The notes under the pieces are model-generated. The model saw nothing but the letters and a program-made list of their open reading frames with translations. It did no database searches and had not been told where the DNA came from. Shown one piece after another: positions 44,271 through 53,744 of a DNA stretch of 64,000 bases; the stretch's first letter is position 1, and each line of letters begins with the position of its first letter. A program made the position numbers and the translations under genes. Source of the DNA: JBFELU01 sp041572755 (GTDB taxonomy: Bacteria; Actinomycetota; Acidimicrobiia; Spongiisociales; UBA11373); NCBI GenBank assembly GCA_041572755.1, contig JBFFRY010000012.1:1-64000 (forward strand). Direction: 5' to 3'.

Positions 44271-44742
44271 TCGGAATCCACCTCGACACCCGACTGCGGT
44301 ACTCACGGAACTCGTCCTCGAAGGCCTCGAGCATGTGGCGATCCTCGAGGGGCTCCACCCCGAGTGCGAAATAGACGAGGCCGACGAGCGGCACCATCCA
44401 CAGGATGGGCAGGTCGACGGCAAGCGGTGGCCCCAGGGCCATGAGGGTCGAACCCACGTCCTGGGGGTTGCGGACGGTGCCGTAGGGGCCGTCGATCACG
44501 AGTCGACCGGGGGGCCGCACCCCGAAGAGGCCTGAACCGGCGGCGGCCAGGTGCCGGCCCGCCCGATACGAGATCACCGCTCCGGCGAGGAGGGGAACCG
44601 CTCCGGCCCCAATCCCCCACCACCGCCACGGCGGCGCCGCGGATCCGGCCTCGTCCACGATGAGGGCCGCCGGCAGCCCGACGACCCACACGGCGATCAC
44701 AACGACCGTGTAGAGCAGAGCGCGCCGCGCCGGGGAGGCCAC
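44263..44742 (-). CDS. Isoprenylcysteine carboxyl methyltransferase-like membrane protein
   Basis: A 159-residue protein with about four hydrophobic segments and the C-terminal signature of the ICMT/phospholipid methyltransferase family: GPYGTVRNPQDVG, then VEPLEDRHMLEAFEDEFREYRSRVSRWIP. The family methylates carboxyl, amine or lipid groups using S-adenosylmethionine at the membrane. The substrate is unknown. Confidence 0.82.
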   Translation of the reverse strand: MASPARRALLYTVVVIAVWVVGLPAALIVDEAGSAAPPWRWWGIGAGAVPLLAGAVISYRAGRHLAAAGSGLFGVRPPGRLVIDGPYGTVRNPQDVGSTLMALGPPLAVDLPILWMVPLVGLVYFALGVEPLEDRHMLEAFEDEFREYRSRVSRWIPIR

Positions 44743-44826
44743 CGCCCCATGATGTCATGGGGCCGCGTCGGATGCCGGTCGTCCCCGGTGGCTCCCACCA
44801 CCGGCCGCGTCGCCGAGGCCTCGGAC

Positions 44827-46539
44827 TCAACCGAGGAGCGCCGCCAGGACCACGCCGGGCACCCGCGCCAGTGACGGGTCCGCCTCTAACGCCGCCGCCT
44901 TGGGGAAGACGCGGTGCGCCGTGCGGTGGGTGATGAACCAAGGCGGCTTGGGCATCATCCGGAACGGCGTGCGAATCACCGTCTTCTGGGGTCGATCGAT
45001 CAGCCGCGCATTGTGAACGAACCCGCGGCCGCTCTGGATGTCGTTGAGAGGTTGACCGGGGAAGCCTCCCCAGGGCGTGGTACCGAGACCGAAGGCGGCC
45101 CCTCCCCAGATGTTCACCCCGACCGCCCCGTACCGCAGGTCGGCCACCGCTGCATCGAGGCTCGGTCGAATCGACGCCGCGGTGGCCGGATCCACCAAGA
45201 CGGTGGCGTTGAGCGTTCCGCTGAGTCGCTCGTTGCAGAAGTCAACGGCCCGAGCCAGGAAGTCGGAGGGATCGTCGCCTTCGAGCACGGTGATCGCCGA
45301 GACCGAACAGAAGGACTCTTCCCCGAAAGCCGGGTGATCCTCGCCGGCGTCGACCCCCATGAGCAACGCAGGCGGCACGTAGCCCTCCGCCCGGACGCCC
45401 AGGAGTTCAGCGGCTGGATGCGAACCCACGAAACGGTCGAACCGTTCCTCGGCCCCCGGGTAGTAGGCGGGTCGCGGCGGGATGGACAGCAGGACGGCTC
45501 TCAGGTGATCGAGGAACTCCTCACGCTGGCCCCAACCCCGGTGCAGCACCACCACCTTGGCGGCATTGCAATTGAACCCATGGTTCATCAGCATCTGAGT
45601 CGCCAGGTGTTCCGCCTGGAACCGCAGGTCGCGGCTCTTCCAGGCTCCCGGCACGACGATGACCGGGCTGACGTTGCCGAGCTCGCTCGTGATCGGCTTC
45701 TCCAGCAGGGGCTCGTTGCGGGCCTTGCGCGCCGCACCCTCCTCCCCCGGGCCGAACACGATGGTGTCGTGGGTGGCGGCCGCCCCCGTGACGTGTACCT
45801 CGTCCACAGCGGGGTGGCCGACCAGGATCCCCCCGGTCTCGGGACCCCCATACGAGGTGCGCAAGTATCCGTCGGTGATGAGCTCAGCAAAGGCTTGCTC
45901 CACGTAGGGGCCGCCGTAGTCGTTCACCGGGCTGTGCTTGAGCATGGTCGTCTTGCCCTCGACGAAGAGCTTGTGGACCACGTCGAGGGCGCCGATGCTG
46001 ATCACGTTGCCCGCACCGAGGACCGCGGCGACTCCCGGTGTCGCCGTTTCGGGCTTCGTGTAGATGCCACCCGTGTTGGCGAAGAGATCGGGGCGCGCCA
46101 GATCGGGCTCCATCCACACATCAGCCCGCCAACCTCGATACATGATCCGGTCGTAGACGTCGGCCGGGTTCACCCGCGCGACGACCTGACCGTTCGACCG
46201 CACCGAGACGTGACGATCATCGATCGGGACCCGGCCGGTCCTCTGAATGCTCTCCAGCGTGTCGATCAGAAAGCGGATCGTCCGCAGGATGATGATGGGT
46301 CCGGACAGCCAGTCCTCGGCCCCGGTCCGCTCTGAGACACCCTTGGCGGCCACCGCTTCGGCCACCAGCTCGGAAGCCACCCCCAGCGTGCCTCTCTGGA
46401 TGGCGCGGAGATACTCGATCTTGCGCCCGATCGGCAGGCCCGACCAATCGGCCGCCCGGTTTCGAAGCGTCTCCAGCGATCGATCGATCTGGAACGATGA
46501 GGTCGGTTCGTGATGGGTCCTGACCGGCGAAGTAGCCAC
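44827..46539 (-). CDS. Atypical aldehyde dehydrogenase-family protein
   Basis: A 570-residue ALDH-superfamily protein, longer than the usual 480-500. The catalytic cysteine is in NHGFNCNAAK where NxGQxC is common, and the general-base glutamate in TSELGNVSP. The coenzyme loop reads VTGAAATHD rather than FTGS. The N-terminal 90 residues and the C-terminal PFRMMPKPPWFITHRTAH region are unlike typical aldehyde dehydrogenases. GTG 46539 follows an AGGAAGGGG site. Divergent from the DUF4032 gene. Substrate unknown; a long-chain or CoA-linked aldehyde is possible. Confidence 0.82.
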   Translation of the reverse strand: MATSPVRTHHEPTSSFQIDRSLETLRNRAADWSGLPIGRKIEYLRAIQRGTLGVASELVAEAVAAKGVSERTGAEDWLSGPIIILRTIRFLIDTLESIQRTGRVPIDDRHVSVRSNGQVVARVNPADVYDRIMYRGWRADVWMEPDLARPDLFANTGGIYTKPETATPGVAAVLGAGNVISIGALDVVHKLFVEGKTTMLKHSPVNDYGGPYVEQAFAELITDGYLRTSYGGPETGGILVGHPAVDEVHVTGAAATHDTIVFGPGEEGAARKARNEPLLEKPITSELGNVSPVIVVPGAWKSRDLRFQAEHLATQMLMNHGFNCNAAKVVVLHRGWGQREEFLDHLRAVLLSIPPRPAYYPGAEERFDRFVGSHPAAELLGVRAEGYVPPALLMGVDAGEDHPAFGEESFCSVSAITVLEGDDPSDFLARAVDFCNERLSGTLNATVLVDPATAASIRPSLDAAVADLRYGAVGVNIWGGAAFGLGTTPWGGFPGQPLNDIQSGRGFVHNARLIDRPQKTVIRTPFRMMPKPPWFITHRTAHRVFPKAAALEADPSLARVPGVVLAALLG

Positions 46540-46660
46540 GGATCCCCTTCCTGGTCCGGGCAATCCTACGCCGAGGCCGCTCGACGCAGCGGGTCGACCC
46601 GGACTGGTGTGCCGCTCTCGACGCTGGTTGCTGCACGTGCACCACTCCGACCCGATCGGC

Positions 46661-46666
46661 GACAAT
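46661..46666 (+). promoter_or_regulatory. Putative -10 of DUF4032 gene
   Basis: GACAAT, eight bases before ATG 46675, no ribosome-binding site. Confidence 0.4.
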
Positions 46667-46674
46667 GACCGGGC

Positions 46675-47868
<1,194 letters not shown>

Positions 47869-47904
47869 CTCAAGCCGGATCCCCGACCGGCCGATGGCTT
47901 CCCG

Positions 47905-48399
47905 ATGGCACAGGTGTTCACTCTCGAGCCCGCACCGGCGCGCCCCGCGGTCCGGCCGGTCGTTCCCGTCGGCGTTCGACCCGAGACGACCGAACTCCCC
48001 AGCGAGTGGCTGGCTCTCGACGACGTGGCGGTTCCCGAAGGGATCATCGACCGAGTCCTGATTGGGCCCAACGGCGTGTTCACGGTGCACTTCGACCCCG
48101 ATCTCCGGCCGGCCGCCATCCGGCCGCAGGGAGTGATCCGCAACGGATTGAGGGTGAAGGAACCGGTGAAGACTGCCCTCCGCAACACCTTCGCGCTGCG
48201 GGAACTGCTTGCCGCCGATCACCCTCTCGTTCACCCCTACCCGGTGCTCGTGACCGAGAGCCCCGGGGAAGGCGCCAGGCTCGGCCGCCTTCTCGTGGTC
48301 AGGCCGGGCCGGCTCGCCGAGGCGATCTGGACACATGTGAGCCGTGCCCTGACCCGCTCGGAGCGGGCCGACATCGCCGCGCTCCTCCGGCACTCCTGA
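47905..48399 (+). CDS. Short NERD-like protein
   Basis: A 164-residue protein. The central segment VPEGIIDRVLIGPNGVFTVHFDPDLRPAAI resembles the start of the NERD (nuclease-related) domain, in which a GPNG turn is followed by strands with acidic residues. The usual catalytic lysine strand (IDVK) is not obvious, having histidine and aspartate instead (VHFD). It may be a catalytically altered member. Located downstream of the DUF4032 kinase-like gene; function unknown. Confidence 0.55.
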   Translation: MAQVFTLEPAPARPAVRPVVPVGVRPETTELPSEWLALDDVAVPEGIIDRVLIGPNGVFTVHFDPDLRPAAIRPQGVIRNGLRVKEPVKTALRNTFALRELLAADHPLVHPYPVLVTESPGEGARLGRLLVVRPGRLAEAIWTHVSRALTRSERADIAALLRHS

Positions 48400-48413
48400 T
48401 CGGCGACCGCCCT

Positions 48414-48923
48414 TCAGTGACCGCCGCGCTTGACGCCCCCGTACTTCATGCGGGTGTCCTCCATTCGGGCCACCGGCGTCTCGGGATCGTCGACCAGGAA
48501 GTCGCAGTCGACCACCTCGCCGATCATCAGGGAGTGGGTCCCACAATCGATCACCCGATCCAGGCGACAGTCGAGGTACGCCGCCGCCTCTTCGAAGATC
48601 GGTGCCCCGGTGACCCGCTGCGTGATCGGACGATCGTTCAACGTCATGCCGTCCTTGACGGCCGGCTTTGAGAACTTCACGAACGGCCTGGTGTCCTCGC
48701 GAGGCCACAGGTTCACGGTGAACGACCCGCCGTCGGCGATGAGCCGGTGACTCAACGCCTTCTTGTCGATCGACACCGCGACGAGCACGGGCTCCATGGC
48801 GACCTGCGTCACCCAGGACGCAGTCATCCCGTTCCACTCGTCACCCGACCGGGAGCCGATGAGACACAGGACGTTGGGGATCTTCCACAGGACTCGATTC
48901 ACGAGCTCGTCGGGCCGGTCCAC
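48414..48923 (-). CDS. Flavin reductase family protein
   Basis: A 169-residue FMN-binding split-barrel protein from GTG 48923, preceded by GAGGAG. Conserved parts are WKIPNVLCLIGSRSGDEWNGMTASWVTQVAMEPVLVAVSID and SHRLIADGGSFTVNLWP. The C terminus GGVKRGGH is basic. It is a second flavin reductase-like protein in the window, distinct in sequence from the one at 9743. Divergent from the universal stress protein gene. Confidence 0.86.
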   Translation of the reverse strand: MDRPDELVNRVLWKIPNVLCLIGSRSGDEWNGMTASWVTQVAMEPVLVAVSIDKKALSHRLIADGGSFTVNLWPREDTRPFVKFSKPAVKDGMTLNDRPITQRVTGAPIFEEAAAYLDCRLDRVIDCGTHSLMIGEVVDCDFLVDDPETPVARMEDTRMKYGGVKRGGH

Positions 48924-48967
48924 GCCACTCCTCGATGGGGCAAGCAGCGTACCCCGGCGCCGACCGA

Positions 48968-48973
48968 TAACCT
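48968..48973 (+). promoter_or_regulatory. Putative -10 of universal stress protein gene
   Basis: TAACCT, seven bases before GTG 48981, no ribosome-binding site; supports GTG 48981 as start. Confidence 0.45.
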
Positions 48974-48980
48974 GAACCTC

Positions 48981-49484
48981 GTGCGGATGCTCATCGCCAC
49001 CGCCGGCGTCCTCTCTCCCGACCCCGTTGCCGACTTCGCCGAACGGCTGATCGGCGAGGACGGCGCCGTGGCGGTGCTGACTGTGATCGAGGTCCCCCGC
49101 TCGTTCCTCGACACGATCAGATCGGAGCAATGGCATCCGCTCGCCGAAGGCTCCCCGGCATGGTCCGAAGAGGAAGACGCCGTCATCGAACGCTATGTGG
49201 AGGAGAGGGGTCGCCGGCTGACCGATCCCATCCTGGCAGCGCTCCGAGCTCGCCGGATCGAGCCACACGTCATGCACCTCGAGGGCGAGGACCCGGCCAC
49301 AACCATCATCGAGGAATCTGAAGTCTGGAACGCCGACGTCGTCGTCCTGGGAGCCACCAAGCACCTGTTCGACGAGTGGGAGAGCGTCTCCGCCCGGGTG
49401 ATGCGCGAGCTGGGACGGCCCGTTCTCGTGGTTCCTTCGACCAGCCGTCCCGACGCCGAGGAGGACGAACTCGAGACGGGCTAG
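48981..49484 (+). CDS. Universal stress protein family (UspA-like)
   Basis: A 167-residue alpha/beta protein. It begins RMLIATAGVLSPDP and ends with the Usp-type block EVWNADVVVLGATKHLFDEWESVSARVMRELGRPVLVVPS. The ATP-binding G-2x-G-9x-G(S/T) motif is degenerate (GATKHLFDEWESVSARV), so it may be a non-ATP-binding member. It converges with the Nudix gene, overlapping by four bases. Confidence 0.8.
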   Translation: MRMLIATAGVLSPDPVADFAERLIGEDGAVAVLTVIEVPRSFLDTIRSEQWHPLAEGSPAWSEEEDAVIERYVEERGRRLTDPILAALRARRIEPHVMHLEGEDPATTIIEESEVWNADVVVLGATKHLFDEWESVSARVMRELGRPVLVVPSTSRPDAEEDELETG

Positions 49485-50032
49485 GAGTCGTCGGGGAGCG
49501 ACTCCAGCCATTCGGAGAGGATCGCCACGGTGGGTCCCGTGAAGTCCTCCGGGGTCCCGAGGGCCCGCCGCACTTCCCCGATCGAGTACCACCGGGGATC
49601 GGCGGTCTCCCCGGTGAGGGCCCGCGGTTCTCCCTCGGCGATGCAGGCGAAGACGAGGTGCAAGGCGGGATAGGCCGTTTCGACACCGACGGTGATCGCC
49701 AGCGGTGCGACGCTCAGGAAGGGCCGCCGCGCATGGGCCTCGTAGCGCCTGGCCGGTGCCCACACCCGGCGGACCCGAAGTCCGGTCTCCTCGGTGACCT
49801 CCCTGGCCAGGGCCTCGGCCGGGGTCTCCCCGGCTCGCCAGCGGCCCGAGGGAAGCTCCAGCAGGCCGCGAACCGGCTCCCCCGGTCGATCCCTTCTCTG
49901 CAGCAGCAGGGAGCTGCGCTGCTCATCGGGAAAGACCAGCGCCGCCACATTCGCCACCACCAGGGGCTCGCCCCCGAGATCGGCAACCGCCACATCGCGC
50001 CAGGCGCTGCCATCCCAGATCCGATGAGTCAT
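49481..50032 (-). CDS. Nudix hydrolase
   Basis: A 183-residue pyrophosphohydrolase from ATG 50032. The full Nudix box GX5EX7REUXEEXGU is present as GRWRAGE followed by TPAEALA and REVTEETGL. The N-terminal MTHRIWDGSAWRDVAVADLGG and the placement of the box resemble ADP-ribose pyrophosphatase-like members, but substrate cannot be decided. Confidence 0.9.
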   Translation of the reverse strand: MTHRIWDGSAWRDVAVADLGGEPLVVANVAALVFPDEQRSSLLLQRRDRPGEPVRGLLELPSGRWRAGETPAEALAREVTEETGLRVRRVWAPARRYEAHARRPFLSVAPLAITVGVETAYPALHLVFACIAEGEPRALTGETADPRWYSIGEVRRALGTPEDFTGPTVAILSEWLESLPDDS

Positions 50033-50316
50033 CGGGATCCCCGTGCTGAGGATGCGGTGACGCAGGAGCACGTCCCGCCGCGTCCCACGACCTGCCCGGC
50101 TCGGGGGTACCCACCGGCCGAGGGGACCGTGACGCGGGAGGCGAACCCACCGCTCCCTTCGGCTTCGACGGTGATCACGTCGGTGCCGCCCCCGCCCGGC
50201 AACCCGGCTCCCCGCCCCCACCGCCCCCGACCGCGAGGGGGGAGCCCATCACGACCCACAGGATCCGAGACATCGGCCCACCGTAGTCAGGCCCGGCGAA
50301 GGCGTAGAGTCGAGGT
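50033..50316. other. 284-base gap, possible remnant of a small secreted protein
   Basis: No gene can be supported with confidence. On the minus strand a frame beginning at ATG 50273 encodes MSRILWVVMGSPLAV, a plausible signal peptide, then runs into a glycine-rich stretch and stops at 50175. A second frame continues with TDVITVEAEGSGGFASR down to 50029. A frameshift in the G-runs would join them into one peptide of about 80 residues. Confidence 0.3.
50305..50310 (+). promoter_or_regulatory. Putative -10 of ACT-LLM operon, leaderless
   Basis: TAGAGT, six bases before ATG 50317, no ribosome-binding site. Confidence 0.5.
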
Positions 50317-50700
50317 ATGACCGAATTCACGGTGCACCTTGCCAATCGCCCGGGAATGCTGGCAACGTTGACGGAGCAGATCGCCTCCGCCGGCATCAAC
50401 GTCGAGGCGCTGGCGGCCTTCGGGCTCGATGAGGAAGGCTTGGTCCGCATGATGGTGGACGACGACCTCACGGCCCGCTCCGTGCTGCGCCGCGCCGGCA
50501 TGGCTTTCGAGGAGCGCGAGGTTCTCGTGACGACACTGCCCCACCGGCCTGGTGCACTCGCCACGATGGCCCGTCGTCTCGCCGACGCCGGCGTGAACAT
50601 CGATGCGGTGTATCTGCTCCACTCCTCGGCCGAAGGCCTCGAGTTCGCCATCGCCGTCGACGAGATGGAAGCCGCCCGCACGCGCCTGGCACTCGTCTGA
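50317..50700 (+). CDS. Tandem ACT-domain protein
   Basis: A 127-residue protein made of two ACT repeats (residues 1-60 and 65-127). Each opens with the ACT pattern: VHLANRPGMLATLTEQIASAGINVE and TTLPHRPGALATMARRLADAGVNID. ACT domains bind amino acids or small effectors, so this is a stand-alone regulator or sensor. It shares one base with the next gene (TGATG), linking it to the LLM oxidoreductase. Confidence 0.87.
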   Translation: MTEFTVHLANRPGMLATLTEQIASAGINVEALAAFGLDEEGLVRMMVDDDLTARSVLRRAGMAFEEREVLVTTLPHRPGALATMARRLADAGVNIDAVYLLHSSAEGLEFAIAVDEMEAARTRLALV

Positions 50701-51719
50701 TGCGGCTCGGCTTCGGGCTGGTCTCTTGTCAGCGGCACCCGAAGGACGATCGATCGTGGCGCGACCTCTACCGCGAAGCGATCGAGCTGACGACCCTGGC
50801 CGAGCGCGCCGGCCTCGACTCGGTCTGGACCACCGAGCACCACTTCGTCGATGACGGCTACATGCCGTCGCTCCTCGTGATGAGCGCCGCAATGGCCGCA
50901 CGCACCGAGAAGATCACCATCGGTACCGGCGTCGTGCTCGCCCCGTTGCATGACCCCATCCGCCTGGCCGAGGATGCGGCCACGGTGTCGTTGCTGGCCG
51001 GTGGCAGGCTTGTCCTCGGGCTGGGTCTCGGATGGTCGGAGGTCGAGTTCGATGCCCTCGGCGTCGATCGGCGCCACCGGGGGCGGGCCATGGATGAAGT
51101 GCTCACCCTGCTCCCGGCGGCGTGGTCGGGCGAGGTGATCGAGCATCGCGGCGGGATCTACACCGTGCCACCCGTGGCGGTGCGGCCGGTTCCCGAACAG
51201 CCCATCCCGATTTGGATCGGCGGCAACGCCGAAGCGGCGGTGCGTCGCGCCGCCCGCCTCGCCGACGGGTTCTTCTCCAACGCCGGGCCCGATCGCCTCG
51301 CCGAACAGATCGCCATCGCCGCCGACGAGCGGCAGCGCACCGGGGTCGAGCGGGCCTTCGAGTGGGCTCACTATCAAATGATCTACGTCGCCGATGACCC
51401 GGAGCGGGGATGGGAGGAGATCCGCGACTACGTCCACTACACCACGTGGAAGTACGGCGACATGGAGACCTCGGCACTCCGTGGATCCGGCCCCCTTCCG
51501 GCCCCGCCGGCGCCGACCGCCGATGTCGAGGAACGCCTCCGCGCCCGAACGCTGGTGGGGCCACCAGAGATGGTGGCCGAGGGAATCGGTGTGGTCGCCG
51601 ACAAGGCGGGGCTCCCCCTGCACGTGATCGCCCGCTCGTACTTTCCCGGCATGCCGTTCTCGCAGCAGCAAGAACTCGTGCTTCGGCTCGGCGAGGAGGT
51701 CGCCCCCCTCCTCCGGTGA
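50700..51719 (+). CDS. LLM-class oxidoreductase, probably F420-dependent
   Basis: A 339-residue luciferase-like monooxygenase family protein. It begins MRLGFGLVSCQRHP, with WTTEHHFVDDGYMPS, ITIGTGVVLAPLHDPIRLAEDAATVSLLAGGRLVLGLGLGW and PIPIWIGGNAEAAVRRAARLADGFF, all TIM-barrel blocks of this family. In actinobacteria most such proteins use F420, but FMN cannot be ruled out. Coupled to the ACT gene; converges with gatD. Confidence 0.88.
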   Translation: MRLGFGLVSCQRHPKDDRSWRDLYREAIELTTLAERAGLDSVWTTEHHFVDDGYMPSLLVMSAAMAARTEKITIGTGVVLAPLHDPIRLAEDAATVSLLAGGRLVLGLGLGWSEVEFDALGVDRRHRGRAMDEVLTLLPAAWSGEVIEHRGGIYTVPPVAVRPVPEQPIPIWIGGNAEAAVRRAARLADGFFSNAGPDRLAEQIAIAADERQRTGVERAFEWAHYQMIYVADDPERGWEEIRDYVHYTTWKYGDMETSALRGSGPLPAPPAPTADVEERLRARTLVGPPEMVAEGIGVVADKAGLPLHVIARSYFPGMPFSQQQELVLRLGEEVAPLLR

Positions 51720-51720
51720 G

Positions 51721-52437
51721 CTACGGCCGCCGCGCCGCCGCGGCGGCGGCTTCCCGCTCCAACGTGTCGTCGAGGGGAGGAAGCGAGAAGTCGGCACCGT
51801 GGCGACGGCGCAGGGCCCGTGTCAGAAGCTCGTCGGCAAACGAAGGGTTCTTCGGCAACAACGCTCCGTGAAGGTAGGTGCCGAAAGCGTTGCCGGCCAC
51901 CGCCCCCTCCTCCCGGCTCCGGTCGTCGTTCCCGTGACCCTTGTGCACCACACCGAGCGGCTCCTGGCCCTCGTCCAACACGGTGCGACCGCTGTGGTTC
52001 TCGAAGCCGACCAGCCGGCCCCACCGTGAGCCGATGACGATGTTGCCGATCATCCTCTTGGACCCTCCCCGGGTTTCGGCGGCGAACACACCGATCCCGG
52101 GAATCTCCCGACCGTCGTGGGTCACGAATCTGCGGGCGAACAGCTGATAGGTGCCGCAGATCGTGAGGAACACGACACCGGCCTCGACCGCCTCGTGAAT
52201 CGCCCCGGCTCGGGCGAGGAGATCGTCGGCCACCGCCAGTTGCGACTCATCCTCGCCGCCCCCCGCCACCACGATGTCGGCTCGAAGCAGGTCGTAGGGA
52301 TCGCCGACACCGACCCTCTCGACGACGGGCTCGATACCCCGCCAGTGAAGCCTCTGGGCGAGCGCGATCACGTTCCCGGTGTCCCCGTAGATGTTCATGG
52401 TGTACGGGTAGAGATGGGTGATGACGAGGTCGCTCAC
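51721..52437 (-). CDS. gatD: Lipid II isoglutaminyl synthase glutaminase subunit
   Basis: A 238-residue class I glutamine amidotransferase that supplies ammonia to MurT for amidation of the D-glutamate of lipid II. The catalytic cysteine is C94 in LTICGTYQLF and the catalytic histidine is H190 in FGTYLHG; both match GatD. The usual CGGYQ is CGTYQ here. The start overlaps the murT stop by four bases, the usual murT-gatD arrangement. Confidence 0.94.
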   Translation of the reverse strand: MSDLVITHLYPYTMNIYGDTGNVIALAQRLHWRGIEPVVERVGVGDPYDLLRADIVVAGGGEDESQLAVADDLLARAGAIHEAVEAGVVFLTICGTYQLFARRFVTHDGREIPGIGVFAAETRGGSKRMIGNIVIGSRWGRLVGFENHSGRTVLDEGQEPLGVVHKGHGNDDRSREEGAVAGNAFGTYLHGALLPKNPSFADELLTRALRRRHGADFSLPPLDDTLEREAAAAAARRP

Positions 52438-53720
52438 GACCAGGCCTCCGTGCGGTGGGTGCCGGGGAGGAGCATCTCCAGCAGCGTGAGCATGGCCGTG
52501 TAGGTGGGGACGATGTAGGCGGTCTCCCCCTCGGGCACCTCATCGATGAACCGGTCGAGCGCCGCCCCGAACTCGGTCTCCCACCAAGCTTCGATCCCGG
52601 CGTATTTGAGTCGCACCGCCATGTCGAGGGCCCGGATCCCGGTGGTCGCCACCCGGTGCCCGGCTCCGGCCAGGGCCTCGACCCGGGCATCCCACAACCA
52701 GGAGACGTCTCGACCGTCGGCGATGAGATCGTTGATGGCGATCAGGATGGGCGCTCCGCGAGGAACTTCGCGCAAGAGGTGAACGGCCTGGTTGAAGCCG
52801 GCCGGGTTCTTCACCAGCAGCACCCTGACGCTCCGTCCCCGGAATGGGATCAACTGACCCCGCCCCCACGCCGGACCCACCTCCTCGAGCGCTCGAGCCG
52901 CTGCCTCGGGGTCGACGCCGAGGGTGATCGCGGCCAGTGCAGCGGCCGCGGCGTTGTAGGCGTTGAAGACCCCCGGCACCTGCAACTCCACGGTCAGCCG
53001 CGCCCCTCCACGAAGTCCCATCACCAGCCGGAGCCCGTCCCCCTCCGGATCGGCCGTTTCGACCGTCAGATCGAGATCGCCGGAGGGAGGAGCGTCGCCT
53101 GCCGCCCCATAGAGACTTCGGTCGTCCGGCATGCGCTCCCGGATCGAGGCGACCGCACCGAAACGCCGGTCCTCGGCCGCCGACCCGGCCAGCCCGGCAA
53201 CCAGCGGATCATCGTTGTTGAGCACCGCGGTCGCAGTGTGGGCCAGAGCCGCCCCGATGTGCGATGCGGTCGTGTTGAGTTCCCCGTACCGATCGAGCTG
53301 GTCGCGGGCCAGGTTGGTCACGACCACCATCCGCGGCGTCAACTCGGATCCCAGCGCCCGAATCGCCGCCTCGTCGACCTCGAACACCGCCACGTCGGCC
53401 GGGATCGATCCCCGGCTCTCGACGACCTCGATCAGCCGGGTCGCGATGCCGCGAGCGAGATTGGAGCCGGTCGGATTGGTGATCACCCGCTTGCCGGCAC
53501 CGCGCAGGATCTCCACGAGCATCTTGGTGGTCGTCGTCTTCCCATTGGTGCCGGTGACCACCACGACGCCCTCGGAGAGCCCGGCGGCGAGCCGCCGAAT
53601 CAGACCCGGATCGATCCGCAGGGCCACGAGGCCCGGGACGGCCGATCCCCCCCTTCCGAGCAACCGACTTGCCCGACCGGCCAGCCTCCCCAAAGCCCTG
53701 GCGAGCGTGAGGCGCATCAC
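52434..53720 (-). CDS. murT: Lipid II isoglutaminyl synthase ligase subunit, cysteine-free
   Basis: Mur-ligase-type ATPase partner of GatD, 428 residues from GTG 53720. The ATP loop is VVVTGTNGKTTTTKML, the middle domain contains NLARDQLDRYGELN, and the catalytic aspartate region is DVSWLWDA. Well-studied MurT proteins carry a four-cysteine zinc ribbon inserted in the middle domain; this protein has no cysteine at all and a short Asp/Pro/Gly-rich stretch in its place. The in-frame TTG 53738 or ATG 53717 are alternatives, but TAGAGT lies seven bases before the GTG. Confidence 0.93.
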   Translation of the reverse strand: MMRLTLARALGRLAGRASRLLGRGGSAVPGLVALRIDPGLIRRLAAGLSEGVVVVTGTNGKTTTTKMLVEILRGAGKRVITNPTGSNLARGIATRLIEVVESRGSIPADVAVFEVDEAAIRALGSELTPRMVVVTNLARDQLDRYGELNTTASHIGAALAHTATAVLNNDDPLVAGLAGSAAEDRRFGAVASIRERMPDDRSLYGAAGDAPPSGDLDLTVETADPEGDGLRLVMGLRGGARLTVELQVPGVFNAYNAAAAALAAITLGVDPEAAARALEEVGPAWGRGQLIPFRGRSVRVLLVKNPAGFNQAVHLLREVPRGAPILIAINDLIADGRDVSWLWDARVEALAGAGHRVATTGIRALDMAVRLKYAGIEAWWETEFGAALDRFIDEVPEGETAYIVPTYTAMLTLLEMLLPGTHRTEAWS

Positions 53721-53727
53721 GGCTGCG

Positions 53728-53733
53728 ACTCTA
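53728..53733 (-). promoter_or_regulatory. Putative -10 of murT-gatD operon
   Basis: TAGAGT on the minus strand, seven bases before GTG 53720, with no Shine-Dalgarno; favours that GTG as start. Confidence 0.45.
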
Positions 53734-53744
53734 CTCAAGGCCTC

